From contig JAFTPD010000009.1 in assembly GCA_017463485.1 (NCBI GenBank), forward strand, positions 1 to 64,000: 64,000 nt of DNA. The letters run 5' to 3'. The notes under the pieces are model-generated. The model had not been told where the DNA came from. It made no database searches and was given only the letters and a program-made list of their open reading frames with translations. Each line of letters begins with the position of its first letter. The first letter of the stretch is position 1. Below, in pieces: positions 1-7,048 of the stretch. A program made the translations under genes and the position numbers. The DNA comes from Clostridia bacterium (GTDB lineage Bacteria; Bacillota; Clostridia; Oscillospirales; CAG-272).

Positions 1-136
1 CCGCAAGAAGCACGATACCGTCGCCGAGATTGATATATCCCTTGAGAGGTGACGGAATTTTAATGAGCATCGTCGCTACGCAAATGAGCGCGGCGAACAG
101 TGATGAGATCACGATCTTTTGTGTTGCGTTTTTCAT
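1..136 (-). CDS. ECF transporter S component, N-terminal fragment (runs off window)
   Basis: Only the first 45 residues are visible, starting MKNATQKIVISSLFAALICV and continuing through IKIPSPLKGYINLGDG. A short basic start, a hydrophobic helix, then a PxxxGYINLGDG-like turn is typical of the small membrane S components of energy-coupling-factor importers, which bind a vitamin or other micronutrient and work with a shared EcfA/EcfT module. The ATG overlaps the metY stop as ATGA, so the two genes are translationally coupled. That suggests, as inference only, a substrate tied to sulfur or methionine metabolism. The substrate cannot be read from this fragment. Confidence 0.72.
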   Translation of the reverse strand, partial: MKNATQKIVISSLFAALICVATMLIKIPSPLKGYINLGDGIVLLA

Positions 137-1419
137 TTTACCGCCTCAAATCCTCGCTCAAGATCCGCGATGATATCGTCGATGTGCTCTGTTCCAATAG
201 AGAGACGAATGGTGTTCGGCTTGATGCCTTGATCCAAAAGCTCCTTTTCGGAGAGCTGACTGTGCGTGGTGGTTGCGGGATGGATCACAAGGCTCTTGAC
301 GTCAGCAACGTTAGCAAGAAGGGAGAAAATTTTAAGGCTATCAATGAACTTATGCGCCTCCGTCTGACCGCCCTTTATCTCAAAGGTGAAGATCGACGCG
401 CCACCGTTCGGGAAATACTTCTCGTAAAGCGCGTGGTCGGGATGGTCGGCAAGGGAGGGATGGTTGACTTTTTCCACCTGCGGATGATTTGCAAGGAATT
501 CCACGACCTTCTTAGTGTTTTCCGCGTGGCGTTCCAAGCGGAGCGAAAGCGTTTCCGTTCCCTGCAAGAGCAAGAATGCCGCAAAGGGAGATATGGACGC
601 TCCCGTGTCACGAAGCAGGATCGCACGGATATAGGTGACGAACGCCGCCGCGCCGACTGCCTTGACGAAGGATACTCCGTGATAGGAAGGGTTCGGCTCT
701 GCGATAGCGGGATACTTGCCCGATGCCGCCCAGTCAAACTTGCCCGAGTCAACGATCACGCCGCCAAGCGTTGTTCCGTGACCGCCGATGAACTTGGTTG
801 CCGAGTGAATGACGATATCCGCACCATGCTCAATAGGGCGAATAAGATAGGGAGTGCCGAAGGTATTGTCCACAACAAGAGGCAGACCGTGCTTGTGAGC
901 AAGCTCTGCGAGCGCGTCAATGTCGGGAATGTCGCTGTTGGGATTACCGAGGGTTTCAATATATATGGCTCTCGTGTTCGACTTAATAGATGCCTCGACC
1001 TCACGAAGGTCGTGAATGTTTACGAAGGTTGCCGTAATACCGAAGTTCGGGAGCGTGTGGGCGAGCAGATTGTAGCTTCCACCGTAAATGGTCTTTTGCG
1101 CCACGATGTGACCGCCATTCTGACCGAGAGCCTGCAAAACATAGGTAATTGCCGCCGCGCCCGATGCAAGAGCCAACGCCGCTACACCGCCTTCAAGAGC
1201 TGCGATACGCTTTTCAAAGACGTCCTGCGTGGAGTTAGTAAGTCTACCGTAGATATTGCCTGCATCGGCAAGACCGAAGCGAGCCGCCGCGTGCGCGGAG
1301 TTGTGGAACACATAGGATGTGGTAGCGTAGATCGGCACGGCACGCGCATCTGTTGCGGGATCGGGATCTTCCTGACCTACGTGAAGCTGAAGGGTTTCAA
1401 ATTTATAATTGTTAGACAT
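133..1419 (-). CDS. metY: O-acetylhomoserine sulfhydrylase (aminocarboxypropyltransferase)
   Basis: A 428-aa fold-type I PLP enzyme of the Cys/Met metabolism family, full length for MetY. It makes homocysteine from O-acetylhomoserine and sulfide in the cytosol. The Schiff-base lysine lies in HSATKFIGGHG (K209), the PLP aspartate in VVDNTFGTP (about D184), and the substrate-binding stretch NIYGRLTNST is near residue 55. The long internal segment before the C-terminal domain fits MetY rather than the shorter MetB/MetC. It is preceded by a strong promoter, paired inverted repeats and a Cys-containing leader ORF, and is coupled by ATGA to an ECF S component. Family assignment is firm; the preferred acyl donor is inferred. 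Confidence 0.93.
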   Translation of the reverse strand: MSNNYKFETLQLHVGQEDPDPATDARAVPIYATTSYVFHNSAHAAARFGLADAGNIYGRLTNSTQDVFEKRIAALEGGVAALALASGAAAITYVLQALGQNGGHIVAQKTIYGGSYNLLAHTLPNFGITATFVNIHDLREVEASIKSNTRAIYIETLGNPNSDIPDIDALAELAHKHGLPLVVDNTFGTPYLIRPIEHGADIVIHSATKFIGGHGTTLGGVIVDSGKFDWAASGKYPAIAEPNPSYHGVSFVKAVGAAAFVTYIRAILLRDTGASISPFAAFLLLQGTETLSLRLERHAENTKKVVEFLANHPQVEKVNHPSLADHPDHALYEKYFPNGGASIFTFEIKGGQTEAHKFIDSLKIFSLLANVADVKSLVIHPATTTHSQLSEKELLDQGIKPNTIRLSIGTEHIDDIIADLERGFEAVK

Positions 1420-1481
1420 AATCGTTATTTCCTTTCGTATATAAATGTGTGATGTAAAATTTCAATTTGAAGGGTTGAAGC

Positions 1482-1550
1482 TTATTTACATCGACACATT
1501 CGACCGAAACGGAAATTCGCTCTGACGAGCTTTTCAAAATAGTTTTCCAT
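1482..1550 (-). CDS. Cys-containing 22-aa leader peptide upstream of metY
   Basis: A short ORF with an ideal Shine-Dalgarno (AGGAGG, 7 nt before the ATG) encodes 22 residues: it begins MENYFEKLV and ends in the basic Cys-containing tail FRFGRMCRCK, followed by TAA. It lies in the 5' leader, 62 nt upstream of metY, directly after a perfect promoter. The CRC tail followed at once by the stop suggests a cysteine- or sulfur-sensing leader peptide, but no clear terminator/antiterminator pair was seen between it and metY. An overlapping ATG five bases upstream opens another frame but sits too close to the Shine-Dalgarno. The function is inference; that it is translated is well supported by the ribosome site. 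Confidence 0.7.
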   Translation of the reverse strand: MENYFEKLVRANFRFGRMCRCK

Positions 1551-1560
1551 TGCATTACCT

Positions 1561-1624
1561 CCTACCCACCCGTTTGGTAGGTGATAGTATTATACCACCG
1601 TTTACCTACCTTGTCAATAGGTAA
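1561..1624 (-). promoter_or_regulatory. metY promoter with two inverted-repeat operators
   Basis: A consensus promoter TTGACA (1612-1617), 17 nt, TATAAT (1589-1594) reads toward metY. Two inverted repeats share one architecture: TTACCTA-N9-TAGGTAA (1602-1624) covers the -35, and CCTACC-N9-GGTAGG (1561-1581) lies at about +1 to +20 and touches the leader Shine-Dalgarno (1558-1563). The pair looks like binding sites for a dimeric repressor; a CymR/Rrf2-like sulfur regulator is a guess from context. The downstream repeat could also act as an RNA hairpin hiding the leader ribosome site. Confidence 0.75.
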
Positions 1625-1675
1625 TATGAAAAATTTTTAAAAAATCTCACGTACCAAAGTATATGAATGAAATAA

Positions 1676-1699
1676 CGGCAAGGATTTTTGTCCTTGCCG
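1676..1699 (-). terminator. Intrinsic terminator after small DUF6809-like gene
   Basis: CGGCAAGGA and its complement form a 9-bp stem with a 6-nt loop just after the stop of the 1707-1904 gene; the minus strand then reads TTATTT. It separates that gene from the metY promoter. Confidence 0.65.
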
Positions 1700-1706
1700 C
1701 TGTGCT

Positions 1707-1904
1707 TTATTCGTTATCTTGTAGTGTTTCCATCGCCAACCGCGCTCCAAGGCGGAAGGCATACTCGAAGATAGCCGCTTCGGCGAGGCTCATGTACTCG
1801 CTCCAACAATCGTGGAATTTCTCGAAGGTTTCTTTCTGTTCATCGGTGAAGCTTTTCTCCAAGTCTTCGTGATGTCTTGACATATAGCCGAGCAGCTCTT
1901 TCAT
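1707..1904 (-). CDS. Small DUF6809-like protein, probably N-terminally truncated
   Basis: A 65-aa acidic helical protein with SEYMSLAEAAIFEYAFRLGARLAMETL near its C-terminus (FxYxFRLGxR is the recognisable core). It resembles small proteins of about 80-90 aa common in Clostridia, often in mobile elements (DUF6809, recalled and not searched). The frame stays open upstream of the ATG with family-like residues NIIPQEDSRTNSKE, then meets a stop with no start codon, and AAGGAA sits directly against the ATG as a poor ribosome site. That suggests the usual N-terminus (an E-LW-G-type start) has been lost, so this may be a decaying remnant. The role is unknown. Confidence 0.5.
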   Translation of the reverse strand: MKELLGYMSRHHEDLEKSFTDEQKETFEKFHDCWSEYMSLAEAAIFEYAFRLGARLAMETLQDNE

Positions 1905-2023
1905 TTCCTTGGAGTTGGTTCTGCTATCCTCTTGCGGTATGATATTATCCTAACTTTAATAGCAAAAAATGAAAATATTGTTCGAATATGACATTATAAC
2001 TTTATTTTGTTTTGCGAGAGCAC

Positions 2024-2063
2024 AAAAAAGCAGGTCGCAGCTGATTAACTCAACTACGACCTG
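2024..2063 (-). terminator. Intrinsic terminator of the regulator-peptide operon
   Basis: A 14-bp stem with two G-U pairs (CAGGTCG... and ...CGACCTG arms, 2031-2063) is followed on the minus strand by six T (2024-2029), 21 nt after the peptide stop. It ends the two-gene unit cleanly. Confidence 0.85.
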
Positions 2064-2084
2064 ATTTTGAAATGAAATATTCAA

Positions 2085-2204
2085 TTATCTAAGTACAAAA
2101 TCTGTACAAATTCCATCTTCCGACCACGCGGCTGCATTGATATGTGCAGACAATTCTTGTGCGATCAATGTTGTACAAATAGGTTTATTCCATTCTTTCT
2201 TCAT
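2085..2204 (-). CDS. 39-aa RiPP-precursor-like or signalling peptide
   Basis: An ORF of 39 codons starts 1 nt after the regulator stop, with GGAAAG as ribosome site. It begins MKKEWNKPICTTL, continues ELSAHINAAAWSEDG and ends ICTDFVLR. The start MKKxWxKPxxxxL is typical of many small Clostridial peptides recorded as precursors of ribosomally made modified peptides (lasso-type and others); this is family recollection. Two Cys (residues 10 and 33) and an AAAWS stretch could mark a leader/core boundary. No modification enzyme, protease or exporter lies next to it, so it may be an orphan precursor or a peptide signal for the regulator. It is followed by a strong terminator. Confidence 0.6.
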   Translation of the reverse strand: MKKEWNKPICTTLIAQELSAHINAAAWSEDGICTDFVLR

Positions 2205-2205
2205 G

Positions 2206-3255
2206 TTACTTTCCTTTCTTGTTTAAAATTCTATTGAGCACATTTATAATGTTTGCAATATATTGCCTATCCAAACTATATAAAATTGTCTTACCCTCAT
2301 TTCGAGTTTTAACCAAACCAGCCTTTGTCATAATATTGATATGGTGATACGCTGTAGATCCCGAAAAACTAAATTCTTTTTCCAAGTCTTTACAGGTTAC
2401 TTCCTCACGCTCAATTAGAAAGTTTAAAATTTTAACGCGGCTTTCTTCGCACAAAGCTGTACCAAACCCATAAAGGTCAGGATCGCGACTTATATCTTTT
2501 GCATATCCCAAAATAGACATATACTCACATCCCAGCAGTGGCAGAAAACCGTTTTCAAGAAACCACACACTAATACAAAACTTGTTAAGCAGACAATAGG
2601 ATATATATACGATTTCCGAACTATCTTCGATATTTATATCTCGAAAATCCTTCAAATCTCCATGTAATGATTCAAATGTAGTCTGATTATAAAGATCAAT
2701 AATTTTCTGATAATTATCCTTATAATATTCAGACAGCATAAATTCTTTTTGCATTAATTCATACTGGAGCAATTGTATATATCGAGATGGGTCAATGAAA
2801 AACTCATAGAGTTTATTTTTTTCTTCCTCGGAATAGTCAGAATTCTTAACAGCTGAAAATACCTGATTAAGAGAAGAGGCGCATTGTTCTACAGCTTCAT
2901 TATCAAATTCATGAAAATAAAACTTGATAAGATTGCGAATCAATTTGTTATGGTCAGACAATTCTTCTTGAAGATATTTAAAATTGTATGTAGTAGAAAA
3001 TTGATTTTTATAGGGGTTGAAATAAAATGTCGGAAGAAATGCGCGTTCTGTTTCAATAGCATGGAAGAAAACATATAAATCATTGGGTATATCATTAAAA
3101 CGATTTAATATTTCTTTAAGGTATTTTACATTTTCTTCTTTCTTATTGTCATTCGGAAGAGTATCTATATATAGCTGGGTATTGAATTTCAAACAGAATA
3201 TAAAGTTCAGATCATATATGTATCCGGGTTCTTTCAACAATTGGATCTTATTCAA
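2206..3255 (-). CDS. ArsR-like winged-helix transcriptional regulator with large N-terminal domain
   Basis: A 349-aa protein whose last about 85 residues form an ArsR-type winged helix: SRVKILNFLIEREEVTCKDL, then SGSTAYHHINIMTKAGLV as recognition helix, then a wing ending ILYSL. The first about 260 residues are helical, low-complexity acidic/aromatic and unrecognised; they could bind a ligand or peptide. The start is a TTG with AGGAGG 9 nt upstream; no better ATG exists nearby. It forms a two-gene operon with the 39-aa peptide. The gene is much richer in A+T than its neighbours, suggesting transfer. A perfect palindrome covers its own -35, fitting autoregulation. Confidence 0.8.
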   Translation of the reverse strand: MNKIQLLKEPGYIYDLNFIFCLKFNTQLYIDTLPNDNKKEENVKYLKEILNRFNDIPNDLYVFFHAIETERAFLPTFYFNPYKNQFSTTYNFKYLQEELSDHNKLIRNLIKFYFHEFDNEAVEQCASSLNQVFSAVKNSDYSEEEKNKLYEFFIDPSRYIQLLQYELMQKEFMLSEYYKDNYQKIIDLYNQTTFESLHGDLKDFRDINIEDSSEIVYISYCLLNKFCISVWFLENGFLPLLGCEYMSILGYAKDISRDPDLYGFGTALCEESRVKILNFLIEREEVTCKDLEKEFSFSGSTAYHHINIMTKAGLVKTRNEGKTILYSLDRQYIANIINVLNRILNKKGK

Positions 3256-3288
3256 TTTTTTTGGCCTCCTTTTTTGCTTTCTTGATGT

Positions 3289-3322
3289 ATTATATCACAA
3301 AATATGAAATATTGCAATATTT
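3289..3322 (-). promoter_or_regulatory. Promoter and palindromic operator of the wHTH regulator
   Basis: TTGCAA (3312-3317), 17 nt, TATAAT (3289-3294) reads into the regulator. The perfect 16-bp palindrome AAATATTGCAATATTT (3307-3322) completely contains the -35 element, a classical place for a repressor operator. Confidence 0.75.
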
Positions 3323-3428
3323 TATCGAAAATTTCTCACAATTTTATTATAATACGATATTGAGGCTGACATACCGTTACATATAACCCCTTCTCACGGA
3401 GCGGGGGGCTATTCATTTCAAGATCACA

Positions 3429-3779
3429 TTATCTCACAAATTTATGTCCGTTATTAGTCAAAACGCCGTTCAAATACCTGTATTCCGTGAAAGCTCCACT
3501 CGTCATATCATATAATCTTACGGTGCTTCCATCAATTTCGTAGTCGCCGCGTTCTTGGGAACGAAATTCGCCGTTTTTGTATATCATGCGCAAATAGGTG
3601 CTATCCTCATTCAGCCTTATGGTAACGTAAAACTGGTTTTCCTCGTATTCATATTCCCCTGTATAGAGTCCGACTACATCCTCGACGGTAACGGTGGAAT
3701 TGCAGGATATCAAAACCGCTGTCAACAATATCACCAATAAGCATACCGATATTATTCTTACCGTTTTTTTTATTTGCAC
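3429..3779 (-). CDS. Small secreted lipoprotein of unknown function
   Basis: A 116-aa protein with a lipoprotein signal peptide: basic start MQIKKTVRI, hydrophobic core, lipobox LISC with the acylated Cys near residue 26. The mature part is acidic and beta-rich: GLYTGEYEYEENQF, repeated short strands and a GHKFVR end. This looks like a small lipocalin-like or DUF-type barrel (VVGxYxGxYxY...), but no specific family is recognised. The start is GTG with GGAGG only 1 nt away, and no in-frame ATG upstream. It follows a membrane protein gene by 39 nt on the same strand and probably shares its transcript. Confidence 0.7.
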   Translation of the reverse strand: MQIKKTVRIISVCLLVILLTAVLISCNSTVTVEDVVGLYTGEYEYEENQFYVTIRLNEDSTYLRMIYKNGEFRSQERGDYEIDGSTVRLYDMTSGAFTEYRYLNGVLTNNGHKFVR

Positions 3780-3818
3780 TCCTCCAAAAGCTCTAATATG
3801 ATCCCATCAATGCAAAGA

Positions 3819-4769
3819 TCAGAATATTCCCGGCAGGATATTGGCGATCACAAGTCCTACACCGAAGGATACGGCATTAGCCACCAATGCGTACACCATG
3901 TAGAACCAAGTGGGCTTTACCTTATCGGTGAGTTTCTTTGTCAGCACAGTGTAAAGCACCGCTTCGCCGACGAACACCGCAAGCTCCAGCAGGATATAGC
4001 CTGCGACAAACGCCGCCTGCCCCGAGCTGAAATTGATAATATTCAGCAGCACGTTCAAAGCGATCTGCGTTACCGTGTTGACTGCCGCAAGCAACAGCAG
4101 TGCTTTCTTTCCTCGGAAGCCGAACAAAAGTGCCACGCCCATTTCAATGGCTATCGTAATAATAATACGTGCGGCGAGTGAGAGCAGCTCCTGCTGCCAT
4201 TGATACGACCTGTGGGCGTTGAGTCTGTCATCATTTGACAGATCCTCGTTGTAGTCGACCGAGCCGATACCCGTGTCTTGTGCATCAAGACTTGCTATAT
4301 CGACGGTATAATAGGAATCGAAAGCGTATCTTTCGCATATATCGCTGACTAAAAATTTATCCGTTTCGGGATAGTACAAAAGTATCTTGAAGCTATCGGG
4401 CGGATAATAGGTCCATGCAAGCTCCTTTGTTTCGTTAACCTTCCATGTTTCTTGCAGAAAATAATACCCGTCAGTGTCCTCATACTCAACGAAAGCTCGC
4501 CATATATCCTCTGTTATATCCAGATAGGCGTACCGCTCGTTTCCGTTATGCTGTGCGTACTCCTCGTTCCCGTCCCAGACGGAAGCAGGCCCCGTTGACT
4601 TCTGCTTTGAGAGCAACGTACCGAAGCACAGCTCGTCGCCCATATTCTCAAAGGTAATGCGCACAGACGGCTTGGGACCCGTATCCGCGCTTGCCACTAT
4701 CGAAAGTAACGCAGATATGAACAGAGTGCAGATAAGAAGGCATATAATTTTCTTGAAATTTCGTTTCAT
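3819..4769 (-). CDS. Signal-peptide membrane protein of unknown function
   Basis: A 316-aa protein from the ATG with AAAGGTGG 8 nt upstream. It has a cleavable-looking signal peptide ending IVASADTGPKP, an extracellular domain of about 150 residues (PSVRITFENM, then short aromatic repeats), and from about residue 200 four or five hydrophobic helices (for example IIITIAIEMGVALLFGF and the VGLVIANILPGIF end). The order signal peptide, soluble domain, membrane anchor block recalls uncharacterised Clostridial proteins starting ADTGPKPSV; no function is known to me. The gene lies between an OhrR-type regulator and a lipoprotein, all on one strand. Confidence 0.72.
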   Translation of the reverse strand: MKRNFKKIICLLICTLFISALLSIVASADTGPKPSVRITFENMGDELCFGTLLSKQKSTGPASVWDGNEEYAQHNGNERYAYLDITEDIWRAFVEYEDTDGYYFLQETWKVNETKELAWTYYPPDSFKILLYYPETDKFLVSDICERYAFDSYYTVDIASLDAQDTGIGSVDYNEDLSNDDRLNAHRSYQWQQELLSLAARIIITIAIEMGVALLFGFRGKKALLLLAAVNTVTQIALNVLLNIINFSSGQAAFVAGYILLELAVFVGEAVLYTVLTKKLTDKVKPTWFYMVYALVANAVSFGVGLVIANILPGIF

Positions 4770-4816
4770 GATCTGACCCACCTTTCAATATTCGGTATTG
4801 GCATCCGTGAGCATGT

Positions 4817-5263
4817 TTACTCGGCTTTGTCGGACGCGTTCAATATTTTGTATAGCAATCCGTAAAGCTGTACGGCGTCGTCGGGATCGAGTCCCACGCA
4901 TCCTGCGACTCGGGCGGGAATCGGCGCGGCGTCGACCCTCAGCGCTTCCCCACTTTGCGTCAGCGCAACTATGACCGAGCGCTCGTCTCGTGTACTTCTT
5001 TTGCGCTCAACGTACCCCTTGCCTTCAAGGCTCTTTAGCACGGGCGTCATAGTTCCCGAATCCAAAAACAGCTTCTCCCCCAATGCTTTTACCGTTATTT
5101 CCCTATGCTCCCACATTACCATCATAGTAATGTACTGCGTGTAGGTCAAGCCAAGCGCATCAAGGTGCGGACGGTATCTTTTTACCACCTCGCGTGCGGC
5201 GGCGTACAGAGGAAAGCAAAGCTGATTCTCCAGCTTCAGCGTGTCAAATTCCGAATTACTCAT
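4817..5263 (-). CDS. OhrR-type MarR-family peroxide sensor
   Basis: A 148-aa MarR protein. The N-terminal helix LENQLCFPLYAAARE carries the single Cys (C16) that OhrR repressors oxidise with organic hydroperoxides; this hallmark matches Bacillus OhrR. The winged helix runs from ITVKALGEKLFLDSGTMTPVLKSLE to the wing RSTRDERSVIVALT. It is expected to bind a palindrome and release it on peroxide stress. The neighbouring upstream gene is a thiol peroxidase with such a palindrome, making it a likely target. It has its own promoter. The assignment to OhrR rather than another MarR rests on the conserved Cys context. Confidence 0.88.
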   Translation of the reverse strand: MSNSEFDTLKLENQLCFPLYAAAREVVKRYRPHLDALGLTYTQYITMMVMWEHREITVKALGEKLFLDSGTMTPVLKSLEGKGYVERKRSTRDERSVIVALTQSGEALRVDAAPIPARVAGCVGLDPDDAVQLYGLLYKILNASDKAE

Positions 5264-5291
5264 AAAAACCTCCGAATGGTCTGTTATCTAC

Positions 5292-5320
5292 ATTATAGCA
5301 CAGCTTCAAGAAATTTTCAA
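5292..5320 (-). promoter_or_regulatory. Promoter of the OhrR-type gene
   Basis: TTGAAA (5315-5320), 17 nt, TATAAT (5292-5297), about 30 nt upstream of the MarR start and inside the short gap after the peroxidase gene. Confidence 0.7.
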
Positions 5321-5331
5321 GTGGTTGTGAT

Positions 5332-5871
5332 TCAGAGGCAAGCCTTGATTGCGTCCTTCAGCTTTTTCATATCCGTCGGCTCAAAGCGTGCGACGATCTC
5401 GCCGTTTCGGTCAATCAGAAATTTGGTGAAATTCCACTTGACGTTGCCGTTGTTTTTGTAGTCTTTATCCATCCTTTTGACCACGCCCGAAAGCATAAGC
5501 GCCATGGGTGACTTGCCGAATCCGTCAAATTTGGTGTTTTCCGTCAGCCACTTGTAAAGCGGGATCGCATCCTCGCCGTTAACGTTCACCTTTGCAAACT
5601 GCGGGAAGGTGATACCAAAGCGACCCGTGCAGAAGGAATGTATCTCCTCGTCACTGCCCGGTGCTTGCTCGCCAAACTGATTGCAGGGAAAATCGAGTAT
5701 TTCAAAGCCCTGCGCGGAAAATTCCTCGTAGAGCGCCTGCAGCTCGTCATATTGCGGTGTAAATCCGCATCCTGTTGCGGTGTTTACTACCAACAAAACC
5801 TTGCCCTTGTATTTCTCCAGAGATATTTCACTGCCGTCCCTTGCCGTTACCTTGAAATCGTATGCGTTCAT
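5332..5871 (-). CDS. Glutathione peroxidase-family thiol peroxidase
   Basis: A 179-aa GPx/BsaA-type protein. The peroxidatic Cys is C35 in NTATGCGFTPQY; the FPCNQFGEQ motif and the later VKWNF supply the Gln and Trp of the catalytic tetrad. As in most bacteria it uses Cys, not selenocysteine, and such enzymes normally use thioredoxin, which fits the trxB gene 3 kb away. The start MNAYDF is chosen because GGAGGT sits 5 nt upstream; the ORF could run seven codons further but without a ribosome site. A perfect 22-bp palindrome overlaps its -10, pointing to control by the adjacent OhrR-type regulator. Confidence 0.93.
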   Translation of the reverse strand: MNAYDFKVTARDGSEISLEKYKGKVLLVVNTATGCGFTPQYDELQALYEEFSAQGFEILDFPCNQFGEQAPGSDEEIHSFCTGRFGITFPQFAKVNVNGEDAIPLYKWLTENTKFDGFGKSPMALMLSGVVKRMDKDYKNNGNVKWNFTKFLIDRNGEIVARFEPTDMKKLKDAIKACL

Positions 5872-5899
5872 ATCGCACCTCCATTTTTGCATTTGCTCA

Positions 5900-5947
5900 A
5901 ATTAATTGAGCTCAATTAATTATAACACAACGGGTATCGTGTGTCAA
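5900..5947 (-). promoter_or_regulatory. Peroxidase promoter with 22-bp perfect palindromic operator
   Basis: TTGACA (5942-5947), 17 nt, TATAAT (5919-5924). The perfect palindrome at 5900-5921 (AATTAATTGAG and its complement) overlaps the -10 and start site, and a second repeat GCTCAA-N5-TTGAGC (5895-5911) overlaps it. AT-rich AATT palindromes are typical of MarR/OhrR operators. Confidence 0.82.
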
Positions 5948-6042
5948 TAGTATTTTGATATATTTTGTCCGTTTTAAACTCCCAATAAAAAACAATACAC
6001 ACCTCTTATCGACAAAAAATATAATGACATTGGAGGTGTTCT

Positions 6043-6846
6043 ATGAATGAAATTGTACTTTTGGCACTCGTCGCGACGCTGGGAACGTGGTTTTTAACCG
6101 CGCTCGGTGCGGCGACGGTGGTATTTTTTAAATCCCCCAACCCGAAATTATTAAATCTTATGCTGGGCTTTGCCGCGGGAGTCATGATAGCGGCGAGCTT
6201 CTGGTCTTTACTTCAGCCCGCCATTGAGCGTGCGGATGCCGCGGCGGGACTGCCCGCTTACGTTGTGGCAACGGCGGGATTTCTGTTTGGCGCGCTGTTT
6301 ATGTGGGGCAGCGACAAGGTAGTGACGTACACTCAACGAAAGGTTAGCAGCTCGCAAGGCAGTCCAAACGCACGATTTAACAGGATAATTCTGCTGATTC
6401 TATCCATTACGCTTCACAACATACCCGAGGGCTTGGCGGTGGGAGTTGCATTCGGTGCTCTGCAAAACGGCGGTTACAGCACAGAGGCGCTTATGGGCGC
6501 GGTCACTATTGCTATAGGTATCGGACTGCAGAATTTTCCCGAGGGTGCGGCTGTTTCCCTGCCGCTCAGGCGAGAAGGATTTTCGAGAAAAAAGAGCTTT
6601 CTGTACGGTCAGGCGTCGGGAATGGTAGAGCCTGTCGCGGGAGTTGTGGGCGCACTTCTTGTGGTATACGTTGAAGCAATTCTTCCCTACGCCCTCTCCT
6701 TCGCGGCAGGCGCTATGATACTCGTCGCCGTACATGAGCTGATACCCGAATGTCAAAAAAATCAAGAGGCACAACCCTATTTTGCGACAATGGGCATCAT
6801 TCTCGGCTTTGCGGTCATGATGCTGCTTGACGTTATGCTGGGGTAA
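6043..6846 (+). CDS. ZIP-family divalent metal transporter
   Basis: A 267-aa polytopic membrane protein with the two ZIP metal-site motifs: HNIPEGLAVGVAFG in helix IV and NFPEGAAVSLPLR in helix V, and a final HELIPE motif. ZIP proteins move Zn, Fe or Mn into the cytosol; this branch resembles GufA/ZupT. The start has GGAGGTG 5 nt upstream and an isolated TATAAT at about 6020. The gene is monocistronic, closed by a hairpin at 6904. A second ZIP paralogue is encoded at 31286, so the genome has at least two, perhaps for different metals. Confidence 0.9.
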   Translation: MNEIVLLALVATLGTWFLTALGAATVVFFKSPNPKLLNLMLGFAAGVMIAASFWSLLQPAIERADAAAGLPAYVVATAGFLFGALFMWGSDKVVTYTQRKVSSSQGSPNARFNRIILLILSITLHNIPEGLAVGVAFGALQNGGYSTEALMGAVTIAIGIGLQNFPEGAAVSLPLRREGFSRKKSFLYGQASGMVEPVAGVVGALLVVYVEAILPYALSFAAGAMILVAVHELIPECQKNQEAQPYFATMGIILGFAVMMLLDVMLG

Positions 6847-6903
6847 GCTTCAAAACAAAATCGGGCCGGCTCACTTACGTGACCCAGCCCACGAAATCGA
6901 ACT

Positions 6904-6926
6904 CGACGAATGAAATTCGTCGTTTT
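6904..6926 (+). terminator. Intrinsic terminator after ZIP gene
   Basis: CGACGAAT-GAA-ATTCGTCG stem (8 bp, 3-nt loop) followed by TTTT. Confidence 0.65.
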
Positions 6927-6983
6927 GACACTTGAAAAAATATAAAATTTATAAAAAATCCCGTCAAAAACGTTCGAGTTTCC

Positions 6984-7042
6984 GAAAATGGCGGGTTCCT
7001 TGCCGCCATTTTCGAGGGGGCTGGCTTAAATAAGCCAGCCCC
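6984..7042. repeat. Two adjacent perfect hairpins between convergent genes
   Basis: GAAAATGGCGG pairs with 7003-7013 (11 bp), and GGGGCTGGCTTA pairs with 7031-7042 (12 bp, AA loop). They lie between the end of the ZIP gene and the end of the convergent YccF gene. Neither has a long T run, so they may be barriers between converging transcripts or small dispersed repeats. Confidence 0.6.
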
Positions 7043-7048
7043 ACAAAT

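Noticed and set aside
100..1452. 450-codon plus-strand ORF
   Set aside because: It is the antisense shadow of metY, with a composition and content unlike any real protein.
5332..5892. Longer glutathione peroxidase start seven codons upstream
   Set aside because: GGAGGT is placed correctly only for the ATG at 5871.
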